Part shown: in pieces, positions 25,381-36,784 of the stretch
How positions within the stretch are numbered: position 1 is the stretch's first letter
Layout of the letters: the number at the start of each line of letters is the position of its first letter
Source of the DNA: Choanephora cucurbitarum
Taxonomy: Eukaryota > Mucoromycota > Mucoromycetes > Mucorales > Choanephoraceae
NCBI GenBank assembly: GCA_025331435.1
Contig: JAIWNI010000027.1
Span: forward strand, 186,001-250,000
Direction of reading: 5' to 3'
DNA length: 64,000 nucleotides
The notes under the pieces: generated by a model
Databases searched by the model: none
Told to the model about the DNA's origin: nothing
The model's input: the letters and a program-made list of their open reading frames with translations, nothing else
Program-made: the position numbers and the translations under genes

Positions 25381-25447
25381 ACCTTAAGTTATACTGAGTT
25401 CATAAAATTTTGGTGCTACCACTATTCCAAAGTTGGGGAAACACAAA
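25381..25447 (-). pseudogene. Fragment of a decayed TMX2 copy
   Basis: Read on the minus strand, about 51 nt match the start of TMX2 exon 3 (31199-31150) with about ten substitutions and one inserted T. The peptide is VFPQLWNSGSTKI, then a frameshift, then YELS; the live gene has VFPQPWYSGPTKIYELS. Weaker matches (GTACTTG...CC) follow in the same order. A T-rich run ending in CAG directly precedes the match, like an intron end, so this is a relic of a genomic duplicate and not a processed copy. Confidence 0.65.
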
Positions 25448-25821
25448 TCTGAACAAAAAAAAAAGATAAAGCCTTGAACCCTAGAAAGAGGTAACCATAA
25501 TTGGAAATCCGTCTGTTAGGATGACTAAGACTACCTTAATGGCAATTGAAAACGAAGCTTGCTCTATCAAAAAAGAAAAAAGAAAGAGATAAGCATGAAA
25601 AGTCTATTTGTTCGTCATTTGCTGTCGAATTTTGCCATCATACTTCATGTTTTTGTTGATTTGATGCGCCTACACGATGCTTCGTAATAAGAAATTCAAA
25701 ATATGAACTCGGTAAAATGTTCTACTGCCATAACTTGTGGAAACAAATAATTCTTGTTTTGTCAACCTCTATTTATTTTTTTTAGAAATCAGACAATGGA
25801 GGTACGAAAATGAAAAATCAA

Positions 25822-25828
25822 TATAAAT
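25822..25828 (+). promoter_or_regulatory. Putative TATA box of OYE
   Basis: TATAAAT 60 bp before the ATG at 25888. Confidence 0.35.
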
Positions 25829-25887
25829 AAACAGAAAATCTGGAGTGAATCGGAAAATCATCTTCTTTTCACTCATTTCCTATCAAC

Positions 25888-26991
25888 ATGTCCAAAGCAA
25901 ACACTGCTCTTTTCTCTCCCATTAAGGTCGGCAAAAACGAACTCAAGCACCGTGTTGTCCTTGCCCCTTTGACCCGTTTCAGAGCTAACGAAGATGGCAC
26001 TGTCACCGATCTCCAAAAGGAATACTACACTCAACGTGCCAGCGAAGGTGGTCTCTTGATCACTGAAGCTACCTTCATCACCCGTACTGCTGGTTCATAC
26101 TACCGTGCTCCCGGTATCTACACCAAGGAACAAGTTGAAAGCTGGAAGAAGGTGACTGAAGCTGTCCATGCCAAGGGCGGTGTTATCTACCTTCAACTCT
26201 GGCACATCGGTCGTGCTGCCCTCTCCAAGTTGAACTTGGGTCAGCAACCTGTCTCTTCTACCGAAAAGCCTATTCCCGGTCTCAACGTCTTGGGTGATGC
26301 CTTGGAAGTTCCTCGTGCTCTTACTCCTGAAGATATCAAGGGTATCATTGGTGACTATGTCCAAGCTGCTCGTAATGCTGTTGAAGCCGGCTTCGATGGT
26401 GTTGAAGTTCACTCTGCTAATGGCTACCTTCTCGATCAATTCCTTAACTCCAACCCTAACAACCGTACTGATGAATACGGTGGTACTCCCGAAAAGCGTT
26501 CTCGATTCACTTACGAAGTAGTTGAAGCTGTTTCTGCTGCCATTGGTGCCGAACGTACTGGTCTCCGTCTCTCCCCATGGTCTGGTTTCCAAGATGTTGA
26601 AGATGATGCTCCTTATGAAACCTGGGGTATCTTGGTCAAGAAATTCCAACAAAATATCCCTAACTTGGCCTACATCCACTTCATTGAACCCAAGGCTGAT
26701 TTCTGTGTTGATCACTATGAAAAGCCCACAGAAACCATTGATCCTTTCCGCAAAGAATGGAAGGGTCCCTTCATTGCTGGTGGTGGTTATACTTATTACC
26801 CTGAAGAAGCTTTCAAGGTTGCTGAAGAAACCGGTAGCTTGATTGCCTTTGGTCGTGCCTTCATTGCCAACCCCGATCTCCCTGATCGTCTGCTTAACGG
26901 ATACCCTTTAACCAAGTATGACCGTGATACTTTCTATACCAATGAACCTAAGGGTTACACTGATTACCCTTTCTACAACGATAAAGAATAG
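25888..26991 (+). CDS. Old Yellow Enzyme-type NADPH dehydrogenase (ene-reductase)
   Basis: Single-exon, 367-residue flavoprotein of the OYE family (FMN-dependent TIM barrel) that reduces activated C=C bonds of enones; physiological substrates are usually unknown. Visible are the N-terminal barrel strand LAPLTRFRA, the LWHIGRA motif, and the active-site block HSANGYLLDQFLNSNPNNR. This block has His175 and Asn178, which hydrogen-bond the substrate carbonyl, and the proton donor Tyr180. RTDEYGG, GLRLSPW, the FMN-phosphate loop GRAFIANPDLPDRL and a C-terminal KYDRDTFY also match. Codon use is biased to C-ending codons (GCC, ACC, AAG), as in ARG5,6 and RPL4, suggesting high expression. It is isolated between two gene deserts. 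Confidence 0.96.
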   Translation: MSKANTALFSPIKVGKNELKHRVVLAPLTRFRANEDGTVTDLQKEYYTQRASEGGLLITEATFITRTAGSYYRAPGIYTKEQVESWKKVTEAVHAKGGVIYLQLWHIGRAALSKLNLGQQPVSSTEKPIPGLNVLGDALEVPRALTPEDIKGIIGDYVQAARNAVEAGFDGVEVHSANGYLLDQFLNSNPNNRTDEYGGTPEKRSRFTYEVVEAVSAAIGAERTGLRLSPWSGFQDVEDDAPYETWGILVKKFQQNIPNLAYIHFIEPKADFCVDHYEKPTETIDPFRKEWKGPFIAGGGYTYYPEEAFKVAEETGSLIAFGRAFIANPDLPDRLLNGYPLTKYDRDTFYTNEPKGYTDYPFYNDKE

Positions 26992-27004
26992 ATTTTTTTG
27001 TATT

Positions 27005-27018
27005 CCCCCCCCCCCCCC
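27005..27018 (+). repeat. C14 homopolymer in OYE 3' flank
   Basis: Fourteen consecutive C begin 13 bp after the OYE stop, within the probable 3' UTR. Confidence 0.9.
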
Positions 27019-29039
27019 TCTTGTTAAAATTCTTTTGCTTTCTTGTTTAAATAAAATCTCAATTTCTTTCTCTTTTTCATACTTTGTATTCCCCTGAAAA
27101 ATTCATTGGACTAAATAAATTATCGAACTTTTATGATGGAATACAAGAAATTAGAATTTTGATGCAGGAATATTTATTTTAATGTCAGCAGCACCAGCCA
27201 GGATGTGTCAAAAACACGAGTTTCAGTACTTTTCCTAGACCCTGTTACAAAATGTCTATTAGATTCATAATTCTATTTCATACTTTTTACTTTCCAAAAT
27301 ACCACCTTGATATATGCTTGTTCTCGGATTTCATCTTTAACAGCTATTGCTCTTTTTTTTTTGTCTAGTAAGGGCCTCAAACAAAAAAAAGCAAAGAAGT
27401 AATTTGTAGACCTGCATCCGCGGAAAATATTAGATAAAAAGGTTAAATATAAACTTTGAGGTATGCATTGCCTGGTAACACCTGTTGCCCTCGTTTATCT
27501 TTGTTTTCCTTACTCTCACTATCTAAAGTGAAGCATTTACTTAAAGAAATAGTGAGTTTCGTTCTATATTGTTCCAAATAACAAGACTCCAATTATTCTC
27601 ATAAAAAAAGAAATCTATGTGTCAAAGTATTTAAGGTTGTCTTGGCGGGTAAAGTGAATGTACATCGGCTGCAGCTCTAAAGCACCAGTTTAAAAATATT
27701 GCACCAACAAATGCTGTGGTACAAAAGTCTTTTATTTTATTAGCAGCAATTCCGAATAGCAGTAATTCAAAACGTAGCATTGTATAAACAAAAGGGAATA
27801 CTTATTGTCACAAAGCAATTCATTTCTTTAATCTTGCGTACCCTATTGTCTGAGTTATCTTGATTTAGAAAGAAGCTTAATTTTGCGAATATTGTCCTTG
27901 GAAACCTAAAGGAAGTTCTTCTGAGTTGTAGCTGAATCATAAAAAAATAGTGTACAGTTTTTATTTCGTACCTGTAACTCTTATCACCATTTAAGGCATG
28001 CTGACGATTTACTGTCATTTTAAGGTAACAACTTCTCCCATTCAATTGCAAATCAACTGCAGCTAGATGCGCACAGTTCCCAGCGTGGAGTAAGGGGAGC
28101 AAACAAAACGTGCTTTCTTTAAAGTCAGAATCAGACGATAAACATCACCTCAAATAACTGCCTGTGTTTTCTTTTATTTTACAAATCAAATTTCACCATA
28201 GTTCTGATGCTTAACTTCTTTGCTCGTTTTTTTTGTATGTTAAATTTATATAAAATAATTAATTGTTGTTCTATTTTAGTCATTCTCAAAATATGTTACA
28301 CAATACCCTGTACAATAAAAAAAAGGACAGCTTGCGTTACTCTAGACAGATATTTGGATAACTTCAGACACACAAACATATCGCAAGACAAAGAGCTTGT
28401 GTTCTGTCATTAAGAAACAAAGAAGCGAGTACTACGTTGTACTTTGTGCTTTTTTCGCCTCTATTTTGTCCAATAATGAGATCGTCATTCGATACAGACT
28501 TTCTTCTTCATATAGACTGTTACGAGCTCCGTTATAATGAAATGGGCTGTTAAATGCACTGATACACATTTTTTTAATGCCGCGAGTACCAACGATGAAT
28601 CTATAGATGAGATCGAAATACAAAGATTGTGATGTCTCATATAAACTGGCTTTGTTTCGGAATAGTCAAGGAAATTCATGTGCAAATAAGGCGATGAAAC
28701 AGTATTTGAAAGGACAATACCAAAAGACAATTTAAGCACCAATATTAAAAGCTTGATTGAGTTTCTTACTTGGCTGCCTTCATCCTTTATTGATCCAATC
28801 TCAGTCATAAACTTTGTTTTTGCCACGAAAAGCGAGCAATTCACTAACGATTTTATGCTTTAGTTTGCAACTTATAGAGAGAAAAAGAACATACCCCTTA
28901 AATCAGAAATATGCTCTACTAGGAATATACTCTAATTGTACGGCAAAATTTTATCGGAAGCTAGCTCTGGTAAGCCCTTAGCGCATCTCACAATGTATAC
29001 AGTAAAGGCAGACAGGATATGATTTAGTAGTCGCTTTAT

Positions 29040-29205
29040 TTAAGAGTGTACATATTCTTGAAAAATATATCCTCATATTGAGCATACTCTTAAATCGAAT
29101 GGTACTTTAGCGCATGAGGCGATTTCAAGTTAAAGGATTACACTCTTATATTAAATATACTCTTAGAACAAATACTATTAAACCAAGCGACAGCTGTATC
29201 CACTC
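29040..29205 (+). repeat. Dispersed repeat, copies 2 and 3, with inverted arms
   Basis: TTTAAGAGTGTAC (from 29039) pairs imperfectly with GCATACTCTTAAA (29082-29094) and its core TAAGAGTGTA is exactly inverted at 29140-29149. The CTCATATTGAGCATAC core (29072) and the unit 29143-29205 (ending TATTAAACCAAGCGACAG) match the 23.2-kb copy. Looks like nested degenerate MITE-like units. Confidence 0.45.
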
Positions 29206-30378
29206 AACAAGTTTCTTGATTGAGTTCGGTGAATAGATGTATTCTGTAATAAACCACCTTCGCAATAATAACAGACTTCAGACATCAACGACCGGGTGTC
29301 TACATGGCGTATAAAATCAATAGTTTCAGTCACTCTCTTTGTGTGTCATTGCATTGATTAGATGTGCTTTGAATTGTTTGGCTTTGACACTGTGAAGGCA
29401 AAACAAAAGTAGAGCTTCACCAGTGACAATGGATACTTGCATTTATCTCATTGATTGACGCTAGTTTAATTCCACCAATGAAATACAGAAGTCTCGAAGC
29501 TGCATAATAAAGATATGATTGCCCTCCCACTCCGCTCTTGATTCTTTCTTACTATATATTCCCTGAAGAACTAGTGGAGTTTAGTTTGCGAGAGAAGAAA
29601 AGGAAAGATAAAGATTTTTTGAACGTTAGCTTGTTACATTGAGAGTTATGAACATAACCATGGTCAAGCATTATGCTCCCATTTGGTTCTGATGACTCGT
29701 GCCATTCATCCAAATAGCAGAAAGTTGTATTACACCCCCGATTGACCAATCAAAAAAACAGCGTGAGATTATTTTGACAGTAATTCTATCAGTTAAATCA
29801 AATAACAACAAGAAATGTACAAAAGCAAAACGATTCTCTTTTGAAGAGCAGTTTCCGACTGAAATGTACACACTATCGTAGATGCATGACACTCAGTTTG
29901 CTTGGCAGTCACTAGTTCTGTGGGTACTTTTCGCATTAGCACCATAGAGACAAAGCTATTTAGAAGCTTAATTTATGCAGTATATTTATAATTTTAGTAT
30001 AAGCAACGAATGCTTCATAATGGACACTATTTTTCAATCCAAGAAGAAGTCCATTCTTCAAGCGTGAATGAAGACAGTTTTCATTTAGTGTATACTGTTC
30101 ATGAGAAGCAAGAGTATACTGCAAATGCTTCAAGTCATAATTTGCTTAAAATTCAATGCCGCAACACTGAAGCCCTTAACCGAATTTTTTATCAGAGATT
30201 TGGCCTCATAAGCATCTATGAGATAGATTCAATGAAACCAACAAGAAGAAGGGGGAAAAGATCAAATTCACTTTAATGAAACGAGAATGAATGTTGACTT
30301 TGATCAATTCATCGTGTTTAAGCTATTACTCTGTTTACTTTTAGTAAAACAACTAATTAATGATAGAACTGCTATGGT

Positions 30379-31679
30379 TTAGTTTAATTTCTCGTTGCAG
30401 ATCTTTTCCAATTGAAACATAGTAACGACAGTTGACTGATACATAACATTGGTTGTAGTCATATTCAAACAGAGAAAATTAATTCCAATTCAATCCTTTT
30501 GTCCCAAAATACGCTCTCTCTCTCTCTTCCACTTACAGGCTGTTTACTCCATCCTAATCTGGTAATCGTATCTTTAGCCGTATTAGCTGTTGTGTTCTTA
30601 CTATCTTCTTTGGCTAGTGTCAGTTCAGGCAATCTTCGGATTTCCTTTCCTTGTTGAAATAGAATTAGTGTAGGCAAATCAAAAGACGCCGGATCTTTAC
30701 TGACACCAAACTCTTCGGCCAAGTCAGGGTAAAGATCAATATCAATTTGTCCTAAATCAACCTTGATTTAGTCATCTGCTCTTGTATGATGTTTCAACTC
30801 TTTTTCTGTTTTATTCCCATGACTATTACCGAATTTCAAATGAGGCACATCGTATTTGATGGATAGTTTGGCAAGAACGGCTTCAAAATTGAGACATGCT
30901 ACGGACCAATTAGCATATAACATGACCACCCAGTACTTTGCATCAAATGATTGTTGCTTTTGTTTCTTTTGTTGCTGTGGTTTCTCATCTTCATCTACAA
31001 TTTCAGTGATACGTGGACCCTTCATATCTTCTAACGGTATGGTTGACGAAGAAGAAGATGGAGGGGCCGAAGAAGAAGAGTTGTTGGCTGTTGAAGATGT
31101 TGATTGCTTGACTGGTTTGCCAAGTACTTTATCGCGAAAGGCGGTTGCACTAAGTTCATAAATTTTGGTAGGTCCACTATACCAAGGCTGAGGAAATACA
31201 GTGGAAAGCACTAAGCATTCGAGTCAATGCATTGTACAAAATGTGCTCCAAAAAAATTCTTGTATTACCTATCCATCCGATTGCATAAAAAGAAAATCTC
31301 CAAAAACCGAAGCGCCAGAATATGCTACACAGCGAGAAGAATTTGGTATACAAAATTAGTACACTTGATAGTTCTTCAGCACTGGCAGCTATCAGACATT
31401 TCCAAACAGATAAGCCTGCCAAAAAAACAAATGTGCGCGTTTCCGTATCCTATATAACATGGCTTTTTGCTTTAATAAACCTCTTTCTTTCTGTATGTGC
31501 GTACATAGACAAGAATACCACTACGCGTTACAGTAAAAAATGTTGCTTACCTCGAAGCTGATCAGGTTTTCACTTATCATACGGTTCAGACGTAAGCCAA
31601 TATAGACTAAACCATAAAGTAGGTGGACTACATAGTGTGGGTGTAATAACCGTTGCCTTAACTCACTTAAGCTTGTCAT
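30379..31679 (-). CDS. TMX2: Thioredoxin-related transmembrane protein 2 (TMX2-like)
   Basis: ER/mitochondria-associated membrane protein with a thioredoxin-fold domain. Five exons on the minus strand: 31679-31551, 31449-31269, 31210-30830, 30751-30537 and 30435-30379 give 320 residues. Exon 2 supplies hydrophobic helices. The lumenal or cytosolic domain has VFPQPWYSGPTKIYELS, then a Ser/Gln-rich insert (about 40 residues) absent from animals, then YWVVMLYANWSVACLNFEAV, KFGQIDIDLYPDLAEEFGVS and LPTLILFQQGKEIRRLP. The CxxC site is replaced by SVAC, like the SNDC of animal TMX2. The fourth junction uses the TTTAG acceptor at 30752-30753; the nearer CAAG would give a stop. The last exon (STVVTMFQLEKICNEKLN) matches the family's C-terminal helix. 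A relic of this gene lies at 25.4 kb. Confidence 0.88.
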
Positions 31680-31887
31680 ATAAGTTTCTATTTGGCAAAA
31701 GAAGAACAGGAAAAGAAAAGCAAGAAATGAAAAAAAAAGTGTCATTGTTTGGAAACCATTTTCTTCCCTTGTAGTACAATTTACCCTTTTAATCCAATCA
31801 CAAAAGATCAATTTTTACTGCATATAACTCGCCTTAATAATATTATGTTTATGCAGGAACAGATAGTTCTTTCTCTTTATTATTATT

Positions 31888-34800
31888 TTACATAGTTGCT
31901 TTAAATTGAATATTCACACGAAGCTCACCACTACCAGCTGGGAACAAGGGAAGCCATTGGTTAAATAGGTCTCCACCAGGCACATCTAACTTAATTAAAT
32001 CCCAGATATTCACTCTGCTTTGACCGAGGCTGACAGATGATCTTAGCCTATTATGGTCTCTAACTGTAAACTCAAATATATACGGCTCACCACCCACATG
32101 ATGTGTAAACGTTTCGTTCCTACAAAATCAACAAACATAGATTACTTCTTTGTTTCCCTTTCTTTCTTTCGTGATACTACAGATTTAGCTTACCATTCAG
32201 GATTCAAGGTCTTTGGAATATATTTTGTCTTAAAGACTTGTTCTTTACCCACATTAACTCGAACAAATGGATCACTTGTACCGCTCTTATCTACACCACG
32301 CAATCCTCTTGCCTCAATGAGAGTAATGGTGACAATACCAGCGCGGCCTGTAGCATCACTTAACGTACGTGTATCAGCAATCGTAGAGGCTTCTAAGGAA
32401 GCTGAATCATCATGCATCTGGAATGACTCAAAAGACTGTCTACCATAAGAGCGTTGATCATGACTTTCACCGCTTTCACTTGAGATTCTTTCCATATTGC
32501 TGTTAGACCACCCGGGATTCTCAAGAAGAGGACCTGATACTTCCAAGTTAACATCGTCATGGACGTAAGTCTGGTTCGCACCAAGGACAGAGGTTGGTGT
32601 CCTCTTGTTGACTGAAAGTCGTGGATGCCATGTAAACTTGACTTGAACGCTACCAGATACACCAGCTACTCCATCCAAAGGAATATCGACCATACGTGAT
32701 AGGAAACTTTCGACAGCATCACCACGAAGTGTAATACCACCCGAACCTATTGGCTGATGTCCCTTTACATGATTCCAATCAAACACTTCAATACGAATAC
32801 TGGCAGTGACTCTTGATTGCTTTTGTTTAAAAGTAAGAAGGTGAGCAATCAGCATCATGTCATCTCTATGGTCATACTTACAATAGGAACAGAAAAGCGT
32901 TCATTGGTCCATTTAGGATTCAATGTCTTTTTGATTGTATCACTCTTATGTACTTTTTCACCATTGACGTTAAATACAACATAAGGATCACTGGTACCGC
33001 TCTTGTCAGCTGCCATCAAATTTTTGGCACTCACAAGTTCCACATGCAGAATACCTTGATCTAAATGATTGAATTAGCACTTGTCAAGGCTTATCTATCT
33101 AATCATACGCTCTCAGAGAAGCTGCTGAAACACACTTACTATCAACGCCTTCATCTGGATTTAGGACAAACTTCTCCATTGGGTAGTAGTCGAAACTGAG
33201 TCGAATACGAGCAGGCCCATCAGTACCCATCAACTTAAACCAAGTACCTTCGTCGTTCTCGATAGTATAGCCAAGTCGTTTGCGCTTCATGACTCGACGG
33301 ATCACAGAGCTGCCTGAATCGATATAATGACCAAGCTTATGAACATCCTTCTCGTCTGAATAAGCTGGTTTCAACTCAATAGCAACACGGCAGAAATCGA
33401 CTTGCTTTAAGAAAGCATCTGCATATTCATCAAACTGAAGATTATCACCACGAAGCTTGGCTGTCTTGTATTGAGGCATGAGAGAATCCACAACGACTTG
33501 ACAATAACAATAAGCAGGTGATGACAGTTGCACTTCATGGATGTGAATTTTGAGAATACCCGAGTTGTAACTGTGAAGATCTACCAAATCGTCAGGCGTG
33601 TAGCGGATATAGGTGCCATGTAGATCACGAAGAGGCAAAGGACGACTGATGGAGACTTCGGGTGCAGAATGAGAGGAGATGTTGCTGTTTCCATTACTCT
33701 TGGTCAAAGGTTGGTTGTCAGCAGCAGAATCAGTAGCATCATTAGGTAACTCTAATACAGGGAAGAATTCAGCAGAGAAATGAAGGTCGCCCTTTGAGGA
33801 TTGTCTATCTGCTGAATGAAGCTTATGCCATCTAAAGCAAAAACGATAGCAAATAAGTCTGTATTCTCTCTCTCTCGAAACTGTATACATGCTTACTTGT
33901 CATAAGGAGTACCCTTTGATTCATACCAAACGTCAGGGTTAACACTTTGATCACCAATCTGTTGTTGAATGATTTCTGCCACCTTGAAGACAGTAATACC
34001 CAGAGATTTGTCTCTTGATTTAGCATTCCAATCCATTGCTTCAAGAATGAAATTCTCTTTGAGGGAATGAACAGGGACATAGATTGTCTCTCCCCATTCA
34101 GGGTTCAGATTGTTTTCAATTACCTCTGTTCTGCCTCGTATCTGATGGCCAGAAAGAATACGTACATAAGGATCACTCTTACCGTTAGTGACCATCTCTA
34201 CATTACGAAGATCGCGAGCTTCCCAGAAAGTGAATCGGATGATACCAATAGGTGGTTCTGCAGTTCAAAGAGTGAATGATAGATCAAGTGGACTATTTTC
34301 TCAAGACTTACTGTCAAATCCATGGGCTCCAACAAAATCAGAAATAGGCGACATCATCATTGGCTTCCAATCTGCACTCAGTCTGATTTGACCATTCTGA
34401 GTATCGTTATTTGTCAAGGTCCACCAGCCATTGTTTCGTTCTTGTTGACGAATCACATCAAGCAAGTGAGAGGTAAAGACACCCAAAAGCTGATCGTTAT
34501 CAGCACTATTTCTTACTTCAACACGAAGGTAAAGTGTTGTCTTGTCTAGGGCAACAATCTCATAAGATTCTTCATATTTAGGATCATTGCTTTTCTTGAC
34601 AACAGAGGTCTTTTTCTTTTCCTTGCCATTGACAATCAAGCGTACATAGGGGCTGATGGTCTGTGCAGTTGAAGTCAAGTCTTGACATTCATGAATCTTA
34701 AAACGAACAACACCAGAGTCTAAAATGAGACAGAATGAGCCATTTCATTGTAGCCTCTTTAAAACCAATAGACTTACTTGATTCAGTAGCTGGTTCCACT

Positions 34801-36784
34801 GTGCCATCATCTCGCTTTGTAGGCTTAGAGATGGGCAAGTAACGAAGATCGACTCGAACGTCTGTTACGTATTTACCATTACGAAGCATCATCAAATTTC
34901 TAAGGAAATAAATCAGTCTAAACTGAGGTCTCTCTCTGTTCAAAATTTCCACCTACAATTCTTCTTGCTCAGCTTGAGTATCACCATCCAATACAGATAA
35001 ATCGAAATTGGCTGTACCCAAGCGGCGATCTTTTTTACCAGGCCTTGATGTCTTTAACTCAATAGACAAAAGCGAATTGAGATTGTTGATCTTTAGGTAG
35101 TAGGTCTCATTCCATTTAGGTGTGAAAGTGTTTTCGCATACTGAAGTACGATCCAGTTCCTGACCATGGTCGAGATAGAATCGAATATAGGGATTGGGTG
35201 CACCATCTACTAATCCATCAATGTTCTTGATGCGATCAGTTGAATAGACAGTGACTGCCAACACACCATTAGCCGCATCTAAATAACAATTAGACTTAGG
35301 CTCAGCACTATAAGAACGAGGGACACTATAAAACTTACCGAAATCAAAGTCACCAGCAAGGAAACGATCCACATCGACAGTAAATACATTAGGCGAATAC
35401 ATCAAGGGACCCAGAATGCCATGGACTTGTTCACGAATAAAGCTTTGAAGACCAGGGATAATGTTGACGTCAAAACCAAAATGATCTGTACCTAATGGCT
35501 TCAGCACGTAATCAAATTGAGGCTTTTCGAGAAAACTCAATTGAGCAAGTTTGATGAAGGGATATCGACTCATAAACTTGATCTTGACTCGAAGATAACC
35601 TGAGAAGGCCATGTTTTCTACCAATACTGGGAAACCTGCACCTACTCGACCTTTTCCGATTCTAGCTACCATAATGACTTTTGGGTTGACCTTGTAGTCC
35701 AGTTCTTCTGGTGTCAAATCTTCCAAGTCGTTAGGAATAAAAGATACTCTCCAATCCATACACTATGTAGGGAAATGATGAGGGCATTGGTAGAACCAAA
35801 CAAGCCATTCAAACTTACCACTGTGTCAGGCTCAGTATTCAAAAAAGTCTTGACAGTCTCTACACGAAATGGTTTTGTACCCAAAGTGAAGGTAGTTAAG
35901 CGAATAGAATCAAGATAAGGTGGTAAATAATCAGAAATGTAATTGTCCAAGTTTTCTACAACTAAGGCACTCAACACAGGCTCAAAAATCAACCAAAACT
36001 TTTGTACAAAGGAATTCATCCATTCCACTGATTCTTCGTCTGCTTCAGTCTTTAGCTTGAAGATTTCTCGTTGGATATCGTCGCGTGTGTCTCGTCTGAA
36101 TCGCTTTGTGCTAACACGGTAATAGCTTGCTTAATATAGAAATTATATTTTTTTTAGTTGAATTATGCAAAAAATATTACTCTTGCCAAGAGATAGAATT
36201 GACACGTTACCAATTACAAAGCAAAAGAGTACAATGGAGCCTAAGCCAGCCTTCAGCTTGGCCAATGTATAGGAAACAATAGCAGTAATGAACAAGGCAG
36301 CCACGTTATGATACCATCCACCATAAAGAATAGAGGGTAAACGATCTTCAATAGGATCATCTAGCATGCCCTTCTTTTTGAATTGAGTGGCCAACATATG
36401 TAATGCCCCACCTGGATTCTCACCGTTCTCTGAGAGAGCAGTCCAGCCGGTGCGATACCAGTCTGGAATAAGTGAGCCTTTACTGCTCATGAATTCACCA
36501 GGCATTGTGGGTGGTACTGATTTTCTTTCAGACGCATTCAATGCTTCCTGTAAACTTGTTGTATCGTGTGTATCGATATCTGTATCAAGGCCTTTGCTGG
36601 GTGCAATGCCGTGTAGGTCAGGCACTAAGTCTGCAGCGTTTGCCAGTTGTTCGTTTCGTGGAAGTCCAGTTGGATCTTCATAGTCGAACTCTTCAAATTG
36701 AGATGTTCTCGATCTTCTTCGCAAGTGTGGTGGCATTACAGAACCACCTTTTTGAGGGTTGCCGTCAAAATCCTCGGGATTCAT
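31888..36784 (-). CDS. Tricalbin (SMP and multiple C2 domains), ER-plasma membrane tether
   Basis: Eleven exons (36784-36211, 36129-35819, 35762-35339, 35278-34957, 34899-34778, 34719-34312, 34257-33897, 33831-33140, 33060-32882, 32819-32194, 32119-31888) give 1416 residues. A disordered N-terminus is followed by a hairpin membrane anchor (HNVAALFITAIVSYTLAKL, GLGSIVLFCFVIAS), then RRDTRDDIQREIFKL and ESVEWMNSFVQKFWLIFEP opening a lipid-transfer SMP domain. About six C2 domains follow, beginning NGVLAVTVYSTDRIKNIDG, GVVRFKIHECQDL, GIIRFTFWEARDLRN, GILKIHIHEVQL (divergent), GILHVELVSAKNLMAADKSG and GIVTITLIEARGLRGVDKSG. The last two keep the DKSGTSDPxV calcium-loop pattern. Yeast tricalbins tether cortical ER and move lipids. 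Intron 3 (35279-35338) is 60 nt with no in-frame stop. Confidence 0.94.

Larger units (their letters stand above)
21045..25887. other. 4.8-kb gene desert with degenerate repeats and a TMX2 relic
   Basis: The longest gene-free stretch of the window. Short frames (for example 23997-24245 and 24280-24582) show no domains. It contains two diverged repeat pairs (22746-22792 with 23474-23520; 23205-23271 with a copy at about 29135-29205), a motif shared with 16.8 kb (22098-22116) and a fragment of the TMX2 gene (25381-25447). No reverse transcriptase, transposase or tRNA was recognised. It looks like old, decayed duplicated or mobile DNA. Confidence 0.55.
26992..30378. other. 3.4-kb gene desert
   Basis: AT-rich DNA after OYE. 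It starts with a C14 tract and AATAAA (27050), and contains the second copy of a dispersed repeat (29040-29205). Short frames such as 28432-28844 (minus) and 30010-30276 (plus, 88 codons) have no domain; the latter has protein-like composition but no relative I know. No transposon genes or tRNAs recognised. Confidence 0.5.

Noticed and set aside
26095..26715. 206-codon minus-strand ORF
   Set aside because: Antisense shadow of the codon-biased OYE gene, without domain.
28432..28844. 119-codon minus-strand ORF
   Set aside because: No domain; Leu/Ile/Val/Ser composition expected of AT-rich DNA.
30010..30276. 88-codon plus-strand ORF
   Set aside because: Composition is protein-like but there is no known relative, no promoter cue and no splice evidence.
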